A stretch of 64,000 nucleotides of DNA from Botryosphaeria dothidea (GCA_011503125.2 WWBZ02000001.1:3658001-3722000), one strand, 5' to 3'; numbered from the stretch's first letter, positions 48,923 through 61,501 are shown. Translations and numbers: made by a program. The notes: a model not told the origin generated them from the letters alone.

Positions 48923-50962
48923 AGGTGATCAGATGATGCGGATGCTGGCGTTTTCCTTTTTCATGTTCTCGATTGAATAGACTACACTTAATACGGGGAT
49001 CTACATTTCCCTCCGACAGTCTAAGTTGGGCATTTTCACTCATGAAACCCCCAGTTGCGCTCATGTGGTTTCTGGTATTGGTTTTGACGGAACGGCCTGC
49101 GCACGCGCATGAGCCAAGCGGAGCAGTCCAGGGGACGCGGGGAAGTGGGGGTGCGGGCTTGAGGTAATATGGTGCTTTAGCAGAATTTTACTCGTTAGGA
49201 ACGTCCAAGCCGCAGTACACAAAAGCCCTCGGGAGATTTGTTTGTCTGATTTTATCGTCGTCTGGGTGAACACGGGAATGTCATTCTCTTTGCATTGTGG
49301 GAGGGTGTTCTTATTCGTAATCAGTTGTTAATGCTTTTTGGTTTCCTTCCATGTGTAAAGGTATGGTCCGCTCGTTTCGTGTATGTTATCGCGCAGAAAA
49401 GCATCGCTTTCTCCCTGACATGACCGCTGCTGATCTGCTGGGTGTGACAAGGGTCCGCACACCCGCCTGGCCCTGGCGAGGCCGGTCGGCGATATTTGTG
49501 GACGGCAGCACAACGACCTCAACACCAAGCGGGCGCGTCCCCACAGCATCGCCGCCGTCCTGACTCGAACCGGGCCGGCCCACGTCTTTTCGCTCTCATT
49601 TTCTTTTCTTTTTTGCCTGCTGCCCTGCCAATCTGGCCGTGTGCCTCGAGCACACGCGCCACGGCCTGGCATGACGGCGATGGTGGCTCGTCCGCGTACG
49701 GCATCTCTCGCATCATTTCTCCCTGACATGCAATGCCTGCTGATCTGACGAGTGGTAACCAGGGTCTGCACATGCCGGCGGGCATCCAGAGGCCGTCGTC
49801 GACCTGGGCGGAGCAGCTGCGGGCAGTCATATCAGGATCTCTTGTACGACGGGCGCCGCCGGTGCGACCTGTCAGAATGGGCGGCTGCACGGTGGCTCGA
49901 CCGCATCTGGCCCTCGGCATCGATCAGGAGCGTCTGTCTGCATCGCCGGCCGGCTCTCTGAATCTACCTGTTCCATCGCTTCTGTGCTGACGTGCAGCAC
50001 GATCCGATACCCGAGACGGCATCGCGTCCACTTTGGGGAGCGCCGGCCTGCGCGCGCTCGCCCTGGAGCCCGGCTGGCGGTCGAGGGCGGCGGCCAGATG
50101 CGATGTGAGATGGGATCGCTCGTATTTGCAGGACTTCAGGCTCCGCTTCCCGCTGCACGTTCAACGACGCTACTAGGGCCCTTCTGCTCGACCGTTGGCC
50201 CCATGCTGCTGTGCGCCCGCGCTGGCCGTTGAGCAGCTGCTGCCGGCGCGGGGGTCGCACGCCGAGCGGTGAGCAGAGCATCGCATCGCCTCGCCAGTGC
50301 GCGGCAGATCGGCTGCCGGGCAGAGTGTGCCTGCGTCGCGCTATGGACGGCGGAGCGTCTGCGATTCGTCAGGCAGCGCGGGGAGACGGGCGGCGAGGTG
50401 ACTTGCATGAGAGCTGGTGTCATCCACCGCGCTGTCTCATGTCTGACCAAAGGGCGCCAGAGGCCTGCCTCACGCAAGGGCGCGCGCAGAGCAGAGAGCT
50501 GCCAATCGTTTTGGCGCGCCCCCACCGAGCTGGAGCTGCAGAGCTGCCTACCCAGTTACACCCCCGTGCCGTATACAGCCCGCCTGGCAGAAGGTGTCCG
50601 ACCGCCCCCGTCTGATTTGGCCGCCTGCCTATCCCCACTGCAACCTCGATGCTGCTCAATGGCGCATCCCATACCGGCCAGATGATGCACCCGGCCCTTC
50701 GCTTCGTCTTGCTGTCCACGCCGAACCCATGTCCAAACATGCCCAAACCGCGCGCTGTAGCGTTTAAAAGACTGAGCGCCCGAGCAAGCAGCGCCTTCCT
50801 TGTCTTTCATCATTCCGTCTGCCGTCGTTCACATCTCCTCAAACATCCTCGGGTGCTCCTCTAATTGTTGCCGCGCTCGTTGCACCCGCGCTGCTCCTTC
50901 ACTCCCTCCAACTAGCGTTGTTTGTCTGCTCTTGTACTCTCCTACCACCACACCCTCCGGTC
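48923..50962. other. Intergenic between ECM33 and an unknown gene
   Basis: This 2.0 kb gap is GC-rich after 49,400, with many overlapping random open frames and no motif. A diverged direct repeat pair is listed separately. The last part is the promoter and leader of the next gene. Confidence 0.45.
49401..49772 (+). repeat. Diverged direct repeat pair
   Basis: Two blocks of about 60 bases (49401-49462 and 49710-49772) share GCATC, then TTTCTCCCTGACATG, CTGCTGATCTG and GGGTCYGCACA in the same order with small gaps. Identity looks near 80 percent by eye. They could be remnants of a local duplication. Confidence 0.4.
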
Positions 50963-52144
50963 ATGGTGACTCGTGCCACTGCTCCTCCTGCAGACGGCGA
51001 CCAGCAGCTGCTGCCGCGGCTGCCCGCTGTCAACCTTCCGTCCATTCACGACCTGAATCTGGGCTCCGAAATGTCCCGGGAGGCTGCTGGACGACCGCCA
51101 TATGCCGCCAGAGTGCCCCCGGGCTTTGCCTCACACCTCCCGAACCCGCCTCCCCATCGCCCTAACCTCCCTCATCTCCCACACTCCCAGACCTTCAACT
51201 CTCGACCTCACCTTCACACCGAGTCCTTTGAGCAGAGGGACCGAGGTGCCGTTGATTCCGCCGCCCCGTCGCCGACTCAAGCTCTCCTGAACACACCATC
51301 AACGCCCTCATTCCCCTCTGTGCAGATCAAGGATGAGTGCTCTCGATGTGGCGCACCCCTGAGCTCGGCACAGGCTGAGTGCTCATGTGGCCACTTCCGT
51401 TTCATCCACCCGTTCCAGCCACACTCCAGACATCTGGGCGCTGGCTTCGACGAGTCTCTCCAACTGGGTTCCATGTCTCGGCGGGGGAGTGGCGCCCGGA
51501 GCTCTTTCGAGTCGCTCCCTTGTGGCTCCAACCCTCCTTCACGCCGTGGCTCCTGTGTGGCGTACCCTGGTGTGGCTAAGAACACGTCTCGGAGAAAGTC
51601 AACAGTTGTCTCAAGGAAGACGTCCGTCCAGCAGGAGCTCCAAAAGCACAACAAGGCCGACAGGGAGAAGTCTTCCCGCCGGTGCCTTAAGCACGAACAC
51701 AAGAGGATGGAGATCCGTCAGCAGGCTCGGGGGTGGACTGCAATCACCGACCTCAATTCCAACAACAAAAAGAATTCGGGTCTGGATGGAAAGAAGCTCG
51801 AGATCTTGCAGCAGACCAACAAGGACGCACGGAGGCAAGACATTCATCTTCTAGAACAGTACCACAATCAACGACGGCTGTTACAGCTTTTGGCCGAGAA
51901 TATTGATATGACAGCAGACGACTTTGCCTGGACCAGGGAGCTTGAGCGTGAGCTGGAGAATGATTCGAGGAAGCTGGTCAAAGCTCTGGAGACGGAAGAC
52001 GTGGGCATCCAGCGGTACTTCGATAAAGAAGCAAAGCAGGAGGCAGAGGCTTTGGCAAAAGAGCGTAAGAACGGTCGATACCCTACGCCGCTGTCATCTT
52101 CAACATCCCCGAGCCCGACACCAACGTATCCCCACTGCATGTAA
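50963..52144 (+). CDS. Unknown protein with Cys motif and C-terminal coiled coil
   Basis: A single open exon gives 393 residues from the first ATG (MVTRATAPPADGDQQ). I do not recognise the family. The first 130 residues are proline-rich. Near residues 130-145 sits a four-cysteine pattern (CSRCGAPLSSAQAECSC), which may bind zinc. A Ser/Arg-rich part follows (SRRGSGARSS, SRRKSTVVSRKTS), good for phosphorylation. From about 205 to 375 the protein is strongly helical and charged (QQELQKHNKADREK, RRLLQLLAENIDMTADDF, ELERELENDSRKL). The tail is S/P/T-rich. The stop TAA is embedded in GTAAGG, a good splice donor, so a spliced longer form is possible. Confidence 0.65.
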   Translation: MVTRATAPPADGDQQLLPRLPAVNLPSIHDLNLGSEMSREAAGRPPYAARVPPGFASHLPNPPPHRPNLPHLPHSQTFNSRPHLHTESFEQRDRGAVDSAAPSPTQALLNTPSTPSFPSVQIKDECSRCGAPLSSAQAECSCGHFRFIHPFQPHSRHLGAGFDESLQLGSMSRRGSGARSSFESLPCGSNPPSRRGSCVAYPGVAKNTSRRKSTVVSRKTSVQQELQKHNKADREKSSRRCLKHEHKRMEIRQQARGWTAITDLNSNNKKNSGLDGKKLEILQQTNKDARRQDIHLLEQYHNQRRLLQLLAENIDMTADDFAWTRELERELENDSRKLVKALETEDVGIQRYFDKEAKQEAEALAKERKNGRYPTPLSSSTSPSPTPTYPHCM

Positions 52145-54294
52145 GGCGACTTTCCATAATACTGGGGCTTTCTGTTCCGACCACTTTGAGCCAGTTATCC
52201 CCATCTGGCTTGTCATTACATTCTTCTCCGGCCAGACGCTTCGATTTCTTGGATACCTAGAATATTGACTTCGCTCCTCCGTATCGATGACCTGATCACT
52301 TGGAAACTCTCAAACCTTCCCCTTCGACCACCTCGGGCCAGCCTAATTCAACAACATACCAAAGACGTACCGTCTTTTACCTTTCCTTGACTCGTCATCA
52401 CTTCAACGGCGCAAAATCGGCACGGCTTACAAAAATGGGAACGGTTATCAACGGACATCGGAAAAGTTTGGGCGGTGTCTTTGCTTTCTTGCAATATATC
52501 ATATCCCCTTTTTCTGTTTCATTTTCGCATGTGCGGTTCGCATCGGTTCTTCCTGTTTTTCCTGGCATTGGTCTTCCTCCAGCGTTTCATCTATCACGGC
52601 GGCATCAGCGAACATGAAGCATCAACTTATGGGTACGGCATTGTGTCTACGTTGGAGGAGAGGCAGCGCGCTGTGCCCTTCTCCCCCTTTTCCTTTTCAT
52701 ATCCCACGGTATTTGCCCCTGTCATACGTTGGGAGCTGGTTACGATGAAGAGGTCAAAAGATTCAAAGATCTTTCGGTGCCTGTTTCTCTTGTTTGGGAT
52801 GTTTTTTGGGCTTTTGTAGTTCGGGACGGCCTCTTCTTTTCCGACTTGTGTTGTGTGGAGTGCGATTTCGCTCGGAAGGATTCGCGCTAGGCGGCCGAGA
52901 CGGTTAATGGCGGTAATTTCTTTCATTTATTTTTCGGGTAGGATGTCTGAAGAGAATACATCTCTATCAGGAGAGCAAACTGCCTCCTCGATAATGCAAA
53001 TGACCAAGCAATTCGTACATGCTCGCATCATGCATGGTTGACATGGTAGTGAAAATTTTATCTGCCCGTCGTGTGACACTCTCAAATCGATCACGAGTCT
53101 CAAAGTGGCCTATCGTTCTACGACTGACCGAGCTCTGCCAAAGCCGACTCGACATTAGAAGATGTGCAAATAATCAGTGGACTGAGCGTACTGGTAAGAA
53201 TGGAGCTTCGCCGGCATTGAGCACTGGGTGGTGGATGCATGATACGATGGATGTGCTACCGACCCCAATCCTTCAACGCGGAGACGAGATGCACGGGCTC
53301 CGAAGACAGCGAGGTTCTAGCCCTTTGACGGCTGTGTACAGGCTTGAAGAATGTGTCGGAGGGGTCTGCGGCGTCGCAGAACATCACACGGCGTACACAA
53401 GTGCCGATCCGTTTCGAAACGGCGGCTTCTGGCACCGGACGAAGTATGCCCTGAGCCAAAGCCGGCAGTTGTCTCTCCTCTCAGCAGCGGCTAGTCTGCG
53501 GCCACGGGCCGCGAGTCGCAATGCGGATCTGGAATATCGATATGGGATACGAGGACATGGGCTAAAACACATGATCTGCACGCACTACCGGACCGTTGGA
53601 CACGCAGCCGGTGTGGGGGTTGGGATTGTTCGATTGGCCTGATGTTTTGTCGCGAGTCGCAGGCAGCTTCAGGCGCAAACTCTATAGCGACGTCGAGCTT
53701 CAGGACCAATATGCGGGCAGGATAGACTTTTGCCCAGCCGCCAGTGCTGACCGAGGCGCGGCACAAGGGCGGACGGGGAGAATCAGGGAGGCGTGTCAGC
53801 ATCGGCGGATTGTCTGCTATCAGCAGCTCCGCACGTGATCGGCTGCTCGGCCTCCCTCGCGAGTAGCGGCCGCAGCGGCAGGCGCAGTGCAGCGCTCCGC
53901 CGTCGCTCCATCTGCGCATTGCAACTTTCCGCCTGCAAGCGATAACCGACCCCGAAATGCTGCGCTGGCCCGGCGGTGCTCACAGACAGTAGCCACGACC
54001 CAGCGCATCCCGCGACATCTCACCACGACCGCTCTTCCGGCTTGTCGTCGATCGCAATTCCATCCCCGAGTCCCTGACGATTGCCAACGTCGCCTCGAAG
54101 CAGCCACTCGTACAAGCGACTCCCGGCCGTCAGATCCGCGATCACCACCACCGCCTTCTCCTCTCTACCCCCCCAACGCTCCCAGCGCCCACGCTCGTTA
54201 CCTTCGCTTCTCTTCTCATCGCTCTGACCGGCGCGGGCGATCCTGTTCTTTCCCCCAGCCTCTGCGAGCGCCCAGGGCCTCTTGATTCTTCATC
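52145..54294. other. Intergenic between the unknown gene and MNN9
   Basis: This 2.15 kb gap has no supported gene. Open frames such as 53019-53642 have no motif. The final 400 bases are C-rich and T-rich, typical of a fungal 5' leader for MNN9. Confidence 0.45.
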
Positions 54295-55693
54295 ATGCTT
54301 CTCCCCAAGGGCGGCGTGAACTGGAAGGCCGCCAAAGCTCGGCTGCCACCGTCGAGGGCCGTCTGGCACTTCCTCACCCGCACGCGCTTCCTTCTCTTCG
54401 TCGCCATCGCCGGTATCATAGTACTATTATGGAGGGGGTTGAGCGACACAGCTGGCGAAATGCAGAGGTACGTAGGCAGCTACATTCAGGCACCTCAGGA
54501 ACCAGTTTCATCTGACCTTAGCGTCCATTACCAGATTCGTCTGCTGGGGCCCGGCCAAGTCACCCATGGACATGTCGATCAATGAGCGCGAGAAGTGGAT
54601 GGCCCACTTGAGCACTCCCGTGATATTCAACCACCACAACCCCGTCGAGGTCAATTCCACCACGATAGAGCGCGTCGACCTGAACCCCATCAAATCCAGC
54701 CCCAAGGCTCTCCAGAACGATGAACGCGTCCTCATCCTGACCCCGCTCCGCGATGCTGCTCCCTACATCAACCAGCACTTTGACCTCCTATCACAGCTCA
54801 CTTACCCGCACCACCTGATCGACCTCGCCTTCCTCGTCTCGGACACCAGCGACGATACGCTTGCTGTGCTGGCCAAGGAGCTGGAGCGGGTTCAGAAGAA
54901 CGAGAATGTGGCCTTCCGCAGCACCATGATTGTCGAGAAGGATTTCGGTGTCGAGACCAGCCAGGATGTCGAGTACAGGCATAGCTTCGAGGCCCAAGGG
55001 CCCCGCAGGAAGACCATGGGAAGGGCCCGCAACTACCTGCTTTCCACGGCCTTGAAGCCGGAGCACTCGTGGGTGTACTGGCGTGATGTGGATATCGTTG
55101 ACAGCCCGAAGAAGATCATTGAAGACTTCGTTGCTCATGACCGCGATATCTTAGTTCCCAACATCTGGTTCCACCGCTACCAGGAGAGGGACGGCAAGAT
55201 GGTCGATATTGAGGGCAGGTTCGATTACAACTCGTGGGTTGAGTCTGATACGGGCAGGAAGCTTTCGAATTCTCTGGATAAGGATGTTGTCTTGGCCGAA
55301 GGTTCGTCTTGATTGCCCTGAGAATATTGTGCTTCAATTCTCTGATTATCTACAGGTTACAAGGAGTACAAGACCGACCGCACCTACATGGCTAGGATGG
55401 GCGACTGGCGCGAGAACAAGGATGAAGAGATTGAGCTCGATGGTATTGGCGGAGTCAACATCATGGTCAAGGCTGATGTTCACCGTTCAGGTTTGTTTTT
55501 CCTCAACTTGCTTCTGTCTGAAGCATCCGCTCACAATTCTTTAGGCATCAACTTCCCTTGTTACGCCTTCGAGAACCAGGCCGAGACAGAAGGATTCGCG
55601 AAGATGGCCAAGCGTGCAGGCTACAAGGTCTACGGTCTCCCTAACTACGTTGTCTGGCACATCGACACCGAGGAGAAGCCCGGAAATGCTTAG
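54295..55693 (+). CDS. MNN9: Mannan polymerase complex subunit Mnn9 (alpha-1,6-mannosyltransferase, GT62)
   Basis: Mnn9 is a cis-Golgi type II membrane glycosyltransferase that extends the mannan backbone on N-glycans of wall proteins. Four exons (54295..54467, 54535..55301, 55356..55490, 55545..55693) give 407 residues. A cytosolic basic N-terminus is followed by one membrane helix at about 31-47 (FLLFVAIAGIIVLLW). The catalytic domain shows LILTPLRDAAPYINQ, FLVSDTSDDTL, GPRRKTMGRARNYLL and the D-x-D motif D242-V-D244 in YWRDVDIVDSP. The last exons give ELDGIGGVNIMVKADVHRSG and YGLPNYVVWHIDTEEKPG. These match Mnn9 better than its relatives Anp1 or Van1. Introns are 67, 54 and 54 bp. Confidence 0.95.
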
Positions 55694-56835
55694 AGAAAGG
55701 TGGGGGACATTGACGGGGACGTAATGGCAGCGACGACATTTAATTGCGCAGAGTTTTCATACCCACTGCGATCATCATGCGTTGAGCAGCCTTTCTATGT
55801 CTGGAATTGGGGCACCATTGTTTATGGCATTTCTTCGCTTTTCCATCAGCATTTTGAGGTCCGATGGGAGGCATCTTCATAGGGCTCTCTAGTATTGGGG
55901 AAGGGCGTCGGTGGTGGGTTGCGGTGATGGTCGTGATATTTTGTTCTGTTTTCCTTAAAAAGGGCGGTGGTTCGTGGGAGCGCACAGGATGTCCGCCGTG
56001 TGAACCTACGCTTTCTTTGCCGAGTTGATGACTTGTTTTTTTCTTCTCATCTTCCGAGCCTGCCACTTTCAACCTTCTACCACCTTTTCCCATGACGCTT
56101 GGTGGGTTCATACCGCTGTCGGTTGCATTTGTCCCATCGGACTTGCAGATTTTCCTTTTTTTTGATGGTTCTGCCATCTGCTGTATGCTCTACATCAAAT
56201 ACTCTCCCAAGTGGTCATCCCACATTTACATCATGTTGGTATAATGCGGGTAGAGGATTTATGACCATGTGGATTAATGGGCATGAAAGGGCCTCAGAGC
56301 TTCAAAATGCAGAAGAACGCAGTTAACTTGCACGAGACGATATATAGTTTCTTCATGGGACAACGAGCTTCATCCTAGAGAGCTACGTGCAATACCTCTT
56401 TTATTCAGCATGTCTGAGATGGACTGCTTGAGAGGTGGGCATCAAGGCTTACACGTGATGCGGCCGTTTCGCGTCCGCTCGCTCTTGCATCGTTTCCTCC
56501 GACTCGCCGACACCTTTCGACTTTCCACGACTCTACTCAACTTTCCCCATCCACGCCGTCCACCTACGCGCGCGCACTCTCCCTCAACTTCCCGGCGCTC
56601 AAATGAAACTGTGGGATGCGTCGAGTTCCCAGCCGGTCCCATCAGTAATCTCACCGACGATAACGCGCATCGAGACGACCGGCAAACGCTACTTTCGAAT
56701 CGCGCGCGACTAGCCATCAACCTTTCGACTTCGAGGTCTCACCCAACCCACCAACCGCCCTGCCGCCCGAAGTAATCTTCATCCATCACACCTGACCGGC
56801 CCGCCCCACGACAAGCTCCATCATCGTCACACATC
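55694..56835. other. Intergenic between MNN9 and SWC4
   Basis: This 1.14 kb gap should carry the MNN9 3' UTR, which has T-rich stretches near 56035 and 56155, and the SWC4 promoter. I see no gene. Confidence 0.45.
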
Positions 56836-59052
56836 ATGGCGTCCATGAACGACGCCCGAGACATCATGGGCCTGCAGCCCTCCGCCGGCGACGCGCTGCC
56901 GAAGCTGGCGGCGGCCAAGAAGCAGAAGACGTCGCAGCCAAAACCGAGGATCAGTACGTTTTAGTGGTCCAGGAATACTCAGGTAGTCATTGTTTGAGGG
57001 TAGACTGCGGGAGGCTAACTCTTGGGAATGATTTGCAGCTGGCATTAATCGCGAAGTGCAGGCCCTCTACGGCGAGCGCGCGCCGCCGGTGGCGGTGGTC
57101 GAGGCCGGGAAGAGCTACCAGCCCAAGCGGAGGTGGGGCGCGAATAAAGGGCCCGCGGCGAAATGGTGTGTTTCTTCATTACTTTATGACATGGAGCGGG
57201 GGAGCTTCTGCTGGTTTGGTGGGGCATTTGGGGGGAGAAATTTTGCTGATAATGTTTTTTCCCCAGGGCCCTGACGCCTTTCACCAACCCGGCGAGGACG
57301 GACAATCTTGTGCTCAGACACTGGCGTAGGTTGCAACCTGATGACGGTAACGAGAATGGGACGGCGGGAGAGGATGTTGTGATGGGGGATGCGGGAGGCG
57401 AGAATCAGCAGCCGCCACAGCAACAGGAACCTGGCGCCCCCCGATTGGAGACAAATTACGAATACGCGAGATTCAACATCCAGGCCGAAGGACCTGAGTA
57501 CGACGACGAGACATATGAGGCACATCTGCGGAGCGAGGAGTGGAGCAAGGAGGAGACAGACTACCTGATCGAGATGGTCAAGGAGTATTACCACCGCTGG
57601 TCGGTCATTGCGGATCGCTACGATTGGCAGCCCCAACAGCCGAAGGTCGATCCGGATGCTACCGAGGAGGGAGGGGCGGTTGCAGCGCCAGCGGCTCTGG
57701 CGAAGCCGAGGACCATGGAGGACATGAAGGCGAGGTACTATCAGATCAGCGCAAAGCTGATGGAACTCAAGACGCCAATCGCCTCAATGACGAACGCGGA
57801 GTTCGGCCTGCACGAGACGCTGACGCGGTTCGATCCGGACCGCGAGAAGCAGCGCAAGAAGGTGGCGGCGGCGCTGCTAGAACGGTCAGCAGACGAGATC
57901 AAGGAGGAGATATATCTACTGGGAGAGCTGCAGCGCATCAACACCAACTACGAGAAGCTCGCGGCGGAGCGCGAGGAGGTGCGCCAACGGCTATTCACGC
58001 CGGCGACGCAGGGCAGCACGAGCAGCACGGCGCAGTTCCAGTCAAGTCACGCGCTATCGCAGCTATTCAATCAGCTCCTGCAGCAAGACCGCAGCAAGAA
58101 GCGCAACGGCCGCCTCTCGCTCAACACCGCGGACCAGATCTCCAACTCGCCCAGCGGCCAGCAGACGCCCATGACGGCCGGCCACAGCCGCGGCGACTCG
58201 TCCCTCGGCGCATCCGCCAACAAGAGCCGCGGTGGCGTCAACACGCCCGGCGGAAGCGGTGCCCAAGCAAGTGCTGGCGGGCCCGGCTCGTCGGCGGCGC
58301 AGCAGCAGTCGCAGCCCCCGCGCACGCTCACGCCGCGGGCGATGCAGCGGCTGGGCGTCACGCACCACGACCGGCTGTCGTCGGGCGTGACGTTCAAGAG
58401 CGACCGGCTGCACAAGCTGCGGATGGCCAAGTCGACGATACAGACGCAGAAGATCGCGCAAGTGCTGCACGAGCTGCGCATCCCGGAGATCATCGCGCTG
58501 CCGACGGCCGAGGTGTGCGACGAGTTCGAGGTGCTGGTGGGCAAGATCCACCGGCTGCTCGACCTGCGCAAGCTCCTCGAGAAGGAGGAGGCGGAGGTGA
58601 GCGTCGCGGAAAACGTGAGGAAGGAGCGGGAGAGGAAGGAAAGAGCGGAGAGGGGGGAGCCGGAGGAGCCGGAGGAGCCGGAGGAGGAAGACCAAACGGG
58701 CAGCCAGAAAGAAGGGAGTGGTGACAGTGGCGTGGATCAGGATGCTGATGGCGAGGCCGATGCGGATGCAGATGGGGAGGTGGACGATTCGGCGCAGGTT
58801 GAGCAGCATCCCGGAGGTGGAGACCAGCAGCGAGCGGAAGCGAAGTCGGATCAGCAACAGGGAGATACGGAGATGACAGATGCGCCGGCGGATGGGGAGA
58901 GTCAGCCGCAGGAGACGAATGGCGTCAAGGAAGAGGTCACGAGCCCGGCTGGTGTTGTTGGGGAGGAGGGTGGTGGAGAAGTAGGACAGAAGAGGAGCGC
59001 GAGCGTGGCGAGTCAGGCGAGCGGTGGTGGAGGGAAGAGGAATAAGAAATAG
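56836..59052 (+). CDS. SWC4: SWR1-complex / NuA4 subunit Swc4 (DMAP1 homologue)
   Basis: Swc4 is shared by the SWR1 complex, which exchanges H2A.Z, and the NuA4 acetyltransferase. Three exons (56836..56953, 57039..57165, 57267..59052) give 676 residues. The N-terminus MASMNDARDIMGL leads to TGINREVQALYGE and KWALTPFTNPAR, conserved in the family. The SANT-like domain is EEWSKEETDYLIEMVKEYYHR with WSVIADRYDW. Later, ERSADEIKEEIYLLGELQRI and the DMAP1-type C-terminal part (HDRLSSGVTFKSDRLHKLR, then ALPTAEVCDEF) are clear. The tail is E/P-rich (EPEEPEEPEEEDQ) and low-complexity. Introns are 85 and 101 bp. Confidence 0.94.
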
Positions 59053-59751
59053 ACCTAGTGTAATGAGGGCGGGCAATGGGAGAAGATCACTTGTCACTGA
59101 ACTCGGAGAAATGAGATGCTTCTCTCTGTTGACATGCATGGAGTTGCTTGAGCTGCTGATGAGATTGCATTTGGTGAACGATGTGATGGCGAGACTACCT
59201 CTGAATTGACTGGGCATCTGTGCAAAGGGTGAATTTTCCATGATGCATGCCGAGTGGACTACGGTGAATTTAGCAAAGGGCGTTGCTCCAGAGGTATTTC
59301 CCCTTGTGTCGGCTCTTTTTGACAGCTCCTTATTCTTCTGTCAAACATACATCTTGCTCAGGAGACAAATACGACGAAAAAGGCTCAAGAAGTTCAGCAC
59401 CAGGGTTTGAAGAACAGCTCATATGAGAGAGTAGTTGATCCGGAAGCGATCTGGCCCATCCTGCACTTATGGTACTTTCTCGGGCTCTCCGTCCTTCGTA
59501 CAGCAAGCCATGGGCAGTATCAGACCCTCTGGATCCATTCCTTTGCAACTTCGCGGATCAACACTTCCCTTTTGTCCTCTCCTTTCTGCTTGTATATGCA
59601 CGTTCGCGATTTCACACTGCCTTTCCTGCCATATCGCCACTTTGAAGGTTCGTGAAGCGTCGACAAACTGTAGTGATGGTGGTTGGTGACAGCAAGATCT
59701 TCCTGACGTTGCTGTTCAATGATGTTGGAAACTTATTTTCGAAGCTTCTGA

Positions 59752-59768
59752 ACCTGTGATTCACAGGT
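59752..59768. repeat. Perfect 17-base inverted repeat
   Basis: ACCTGTGA, one T, then TCACAGGT. It is a perfect 8-base palindrome around one base, 700 bases downstream of the SWC4 stop codon. Confidence 0.9.
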
Positions 59769-59838
59769 GATCGCAATTTTTGATTTTCATCAAATACAAG
59801 ACTGAAGACATTGTTAAGATACTTCTCATAGTCCAGAG

Positions 59839-59855
59839 CTCTAGATAATCTAGAG
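59839..59855. repeat. Second perfect 17-base inverted repeat
   Basis: CTCTAGAT, one A, then ATCTAGAG. It has the same architecture as the previous palindrome and lies 70 bases further on. Confidence 0.9.
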
Positions 59856-61501
59856 ACACGCCTCGTAGCATTGAGCTAGTCGGGAGTCATGTGTCAGCCA
59901 AGGACTCTAGGTGGAGGCCAACGTCAAGACTACAGAGCAACTTCGCCGATGATACTCTTATCCAGGCTGTGGGGTTGTTACAGGCATGCCGGCGCCGGTG
60001 TCTCAGATGGTGTAGCAGTTTCCTTTCCTGGAAGAGGGTTTGTACCATGTGTGTTGTTCTAGCAATCCGGCGCATTACCCGATGTGGACATGTCAACAGT
60101 CCAGTGGCAAGAAGGAACACAGTTCCAGTCCACGAGCCATGAATGTATTTCACAAGTTCGCTGGGCTGGGCCAAATCTGAAGGCTCAGCCGCACGTTTGA
60201 CGGCATCCTCCAGCAGTGCGGCGGCGCATGTCGGCCCTTACATATCCAAACGCGCAGCTCCACGCGGCAAGAGATCGCCAGCGTTCCTCAGCATCGGGAG
60301 CTGCGCATCAGCAGTCTGGTCGTGCCGATCCCGATCCTCGACGTTCGAGGTTGTCTGGGGGCAGGACTGGTGACTTACCCGATCGAGCGTAGAGCGTGGC
60401 TGCTGGATGGTGGTGGCGTGGGTCTAGAGCGCTCGCCCTATATGAAGCTCAAACCATCTTTTTTTCCCACAGCGGTCGCAGATGGTGTCCGCTACTGTGG
60501 TTTGGGTTGCGTTTGAGCATCGTGGCGTGTTCAGATAGGTGATGTGGATGTGGGCGTTGCTGGTGGATTGCGACGGGTGTGTTGAGCCACGTGTGTGAGT
60601 GAGTACAGCCGCTTTGTGTGATGCGGGAGTGTGTCCGCACGGGAAGACGCAAGGGCGGTCCACTTGTAGGAATGAATATTACGCGCCTCGACCCAGCTCT
60701 TCTCAGACCACTTTTCTTCCCTCGATGTTGCTCGTCATCGGATGTCCATTGGGGTGGGACAGCAGAGATTCGATGGAGGTCGGACCATCCGGCACAGACT
60801 GCGCCGCACCGGAGCGCTGAGCGCGTGGTCGGCAGGAAAGCGGGACGCCGCGGTGGCGTGAAGGGGCTCTGGCGATGCGCAGGAGTCTGGCCAATGAATG
60901 GAGCGGGCACGTCGATATCGAAGGCCAGAAGGGCTGGCGAGAGCGCTCATCTCGATGAGGGAGGCGATGAGGCGGAGGTTCAACCGATCGCCGAGCAGCG
61001 CCATCCAGATCCGCGCGCCAGACCCCACTCCAGCCCGCTCTCCGCACGCGCGCCCGTCTCGGACAACCTGCCAGTTCCACGCTGCAGCTTGATTTGGCCA
61101 GTCTCACGGCCAGCTTGACGGGAGTGTTATGGGTTTGTTCCTAAAAATGCAATACGCCCGCGTCCGGGCGAATGCTCCGACTCCTACAAAACTACCATGC
61201 TTGATTCGCGAGCACGATGGTTTTGCGCCGCACGCCCCGGACGAGAAAGCCGTTGCGGCCGGGCCGAGCCTTTCTCTCTAGAGCTTCCGGAGAGTCGCGG
61301 TAGTAGACAAGACATGCACGAGGCGCTAATGTGGCCCGGCACGACTGTCTCTGCAGCGCCTGCCTGTCTCGTCCGGTCGATTGACCGCTAAAGTCTGCGC
61401 GTTCTTCACCCCTCGCCCTCTTCTCTTCCATTCCATCTCCTCGGTACCACTGATTCTCCTGCGTGACAATCGACACCCTTGCCGCTCCATTCTCAGCCGC
61501 C

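Larger units (their letters stand above)
59053..61501. other. Intergenic between SWC4 and the LaeA-like gene
   Basis: This 2.45 kb gap has no supported gene. Two perfect 8-1-8 inverted repeats occur at 59752-59768 and 59839-59855 (listed separately). The sequence from 60.1 to 61.4 kb is GC-rich with random-looking frames on both strands. Confidence 0.45.

Noticed and set aside
53019..53642. 207-codon plus-strand open frame between the unknown gene and MNN9
   Set aside because: No motif, and mixed composition unlike its neighbours; probably chance.
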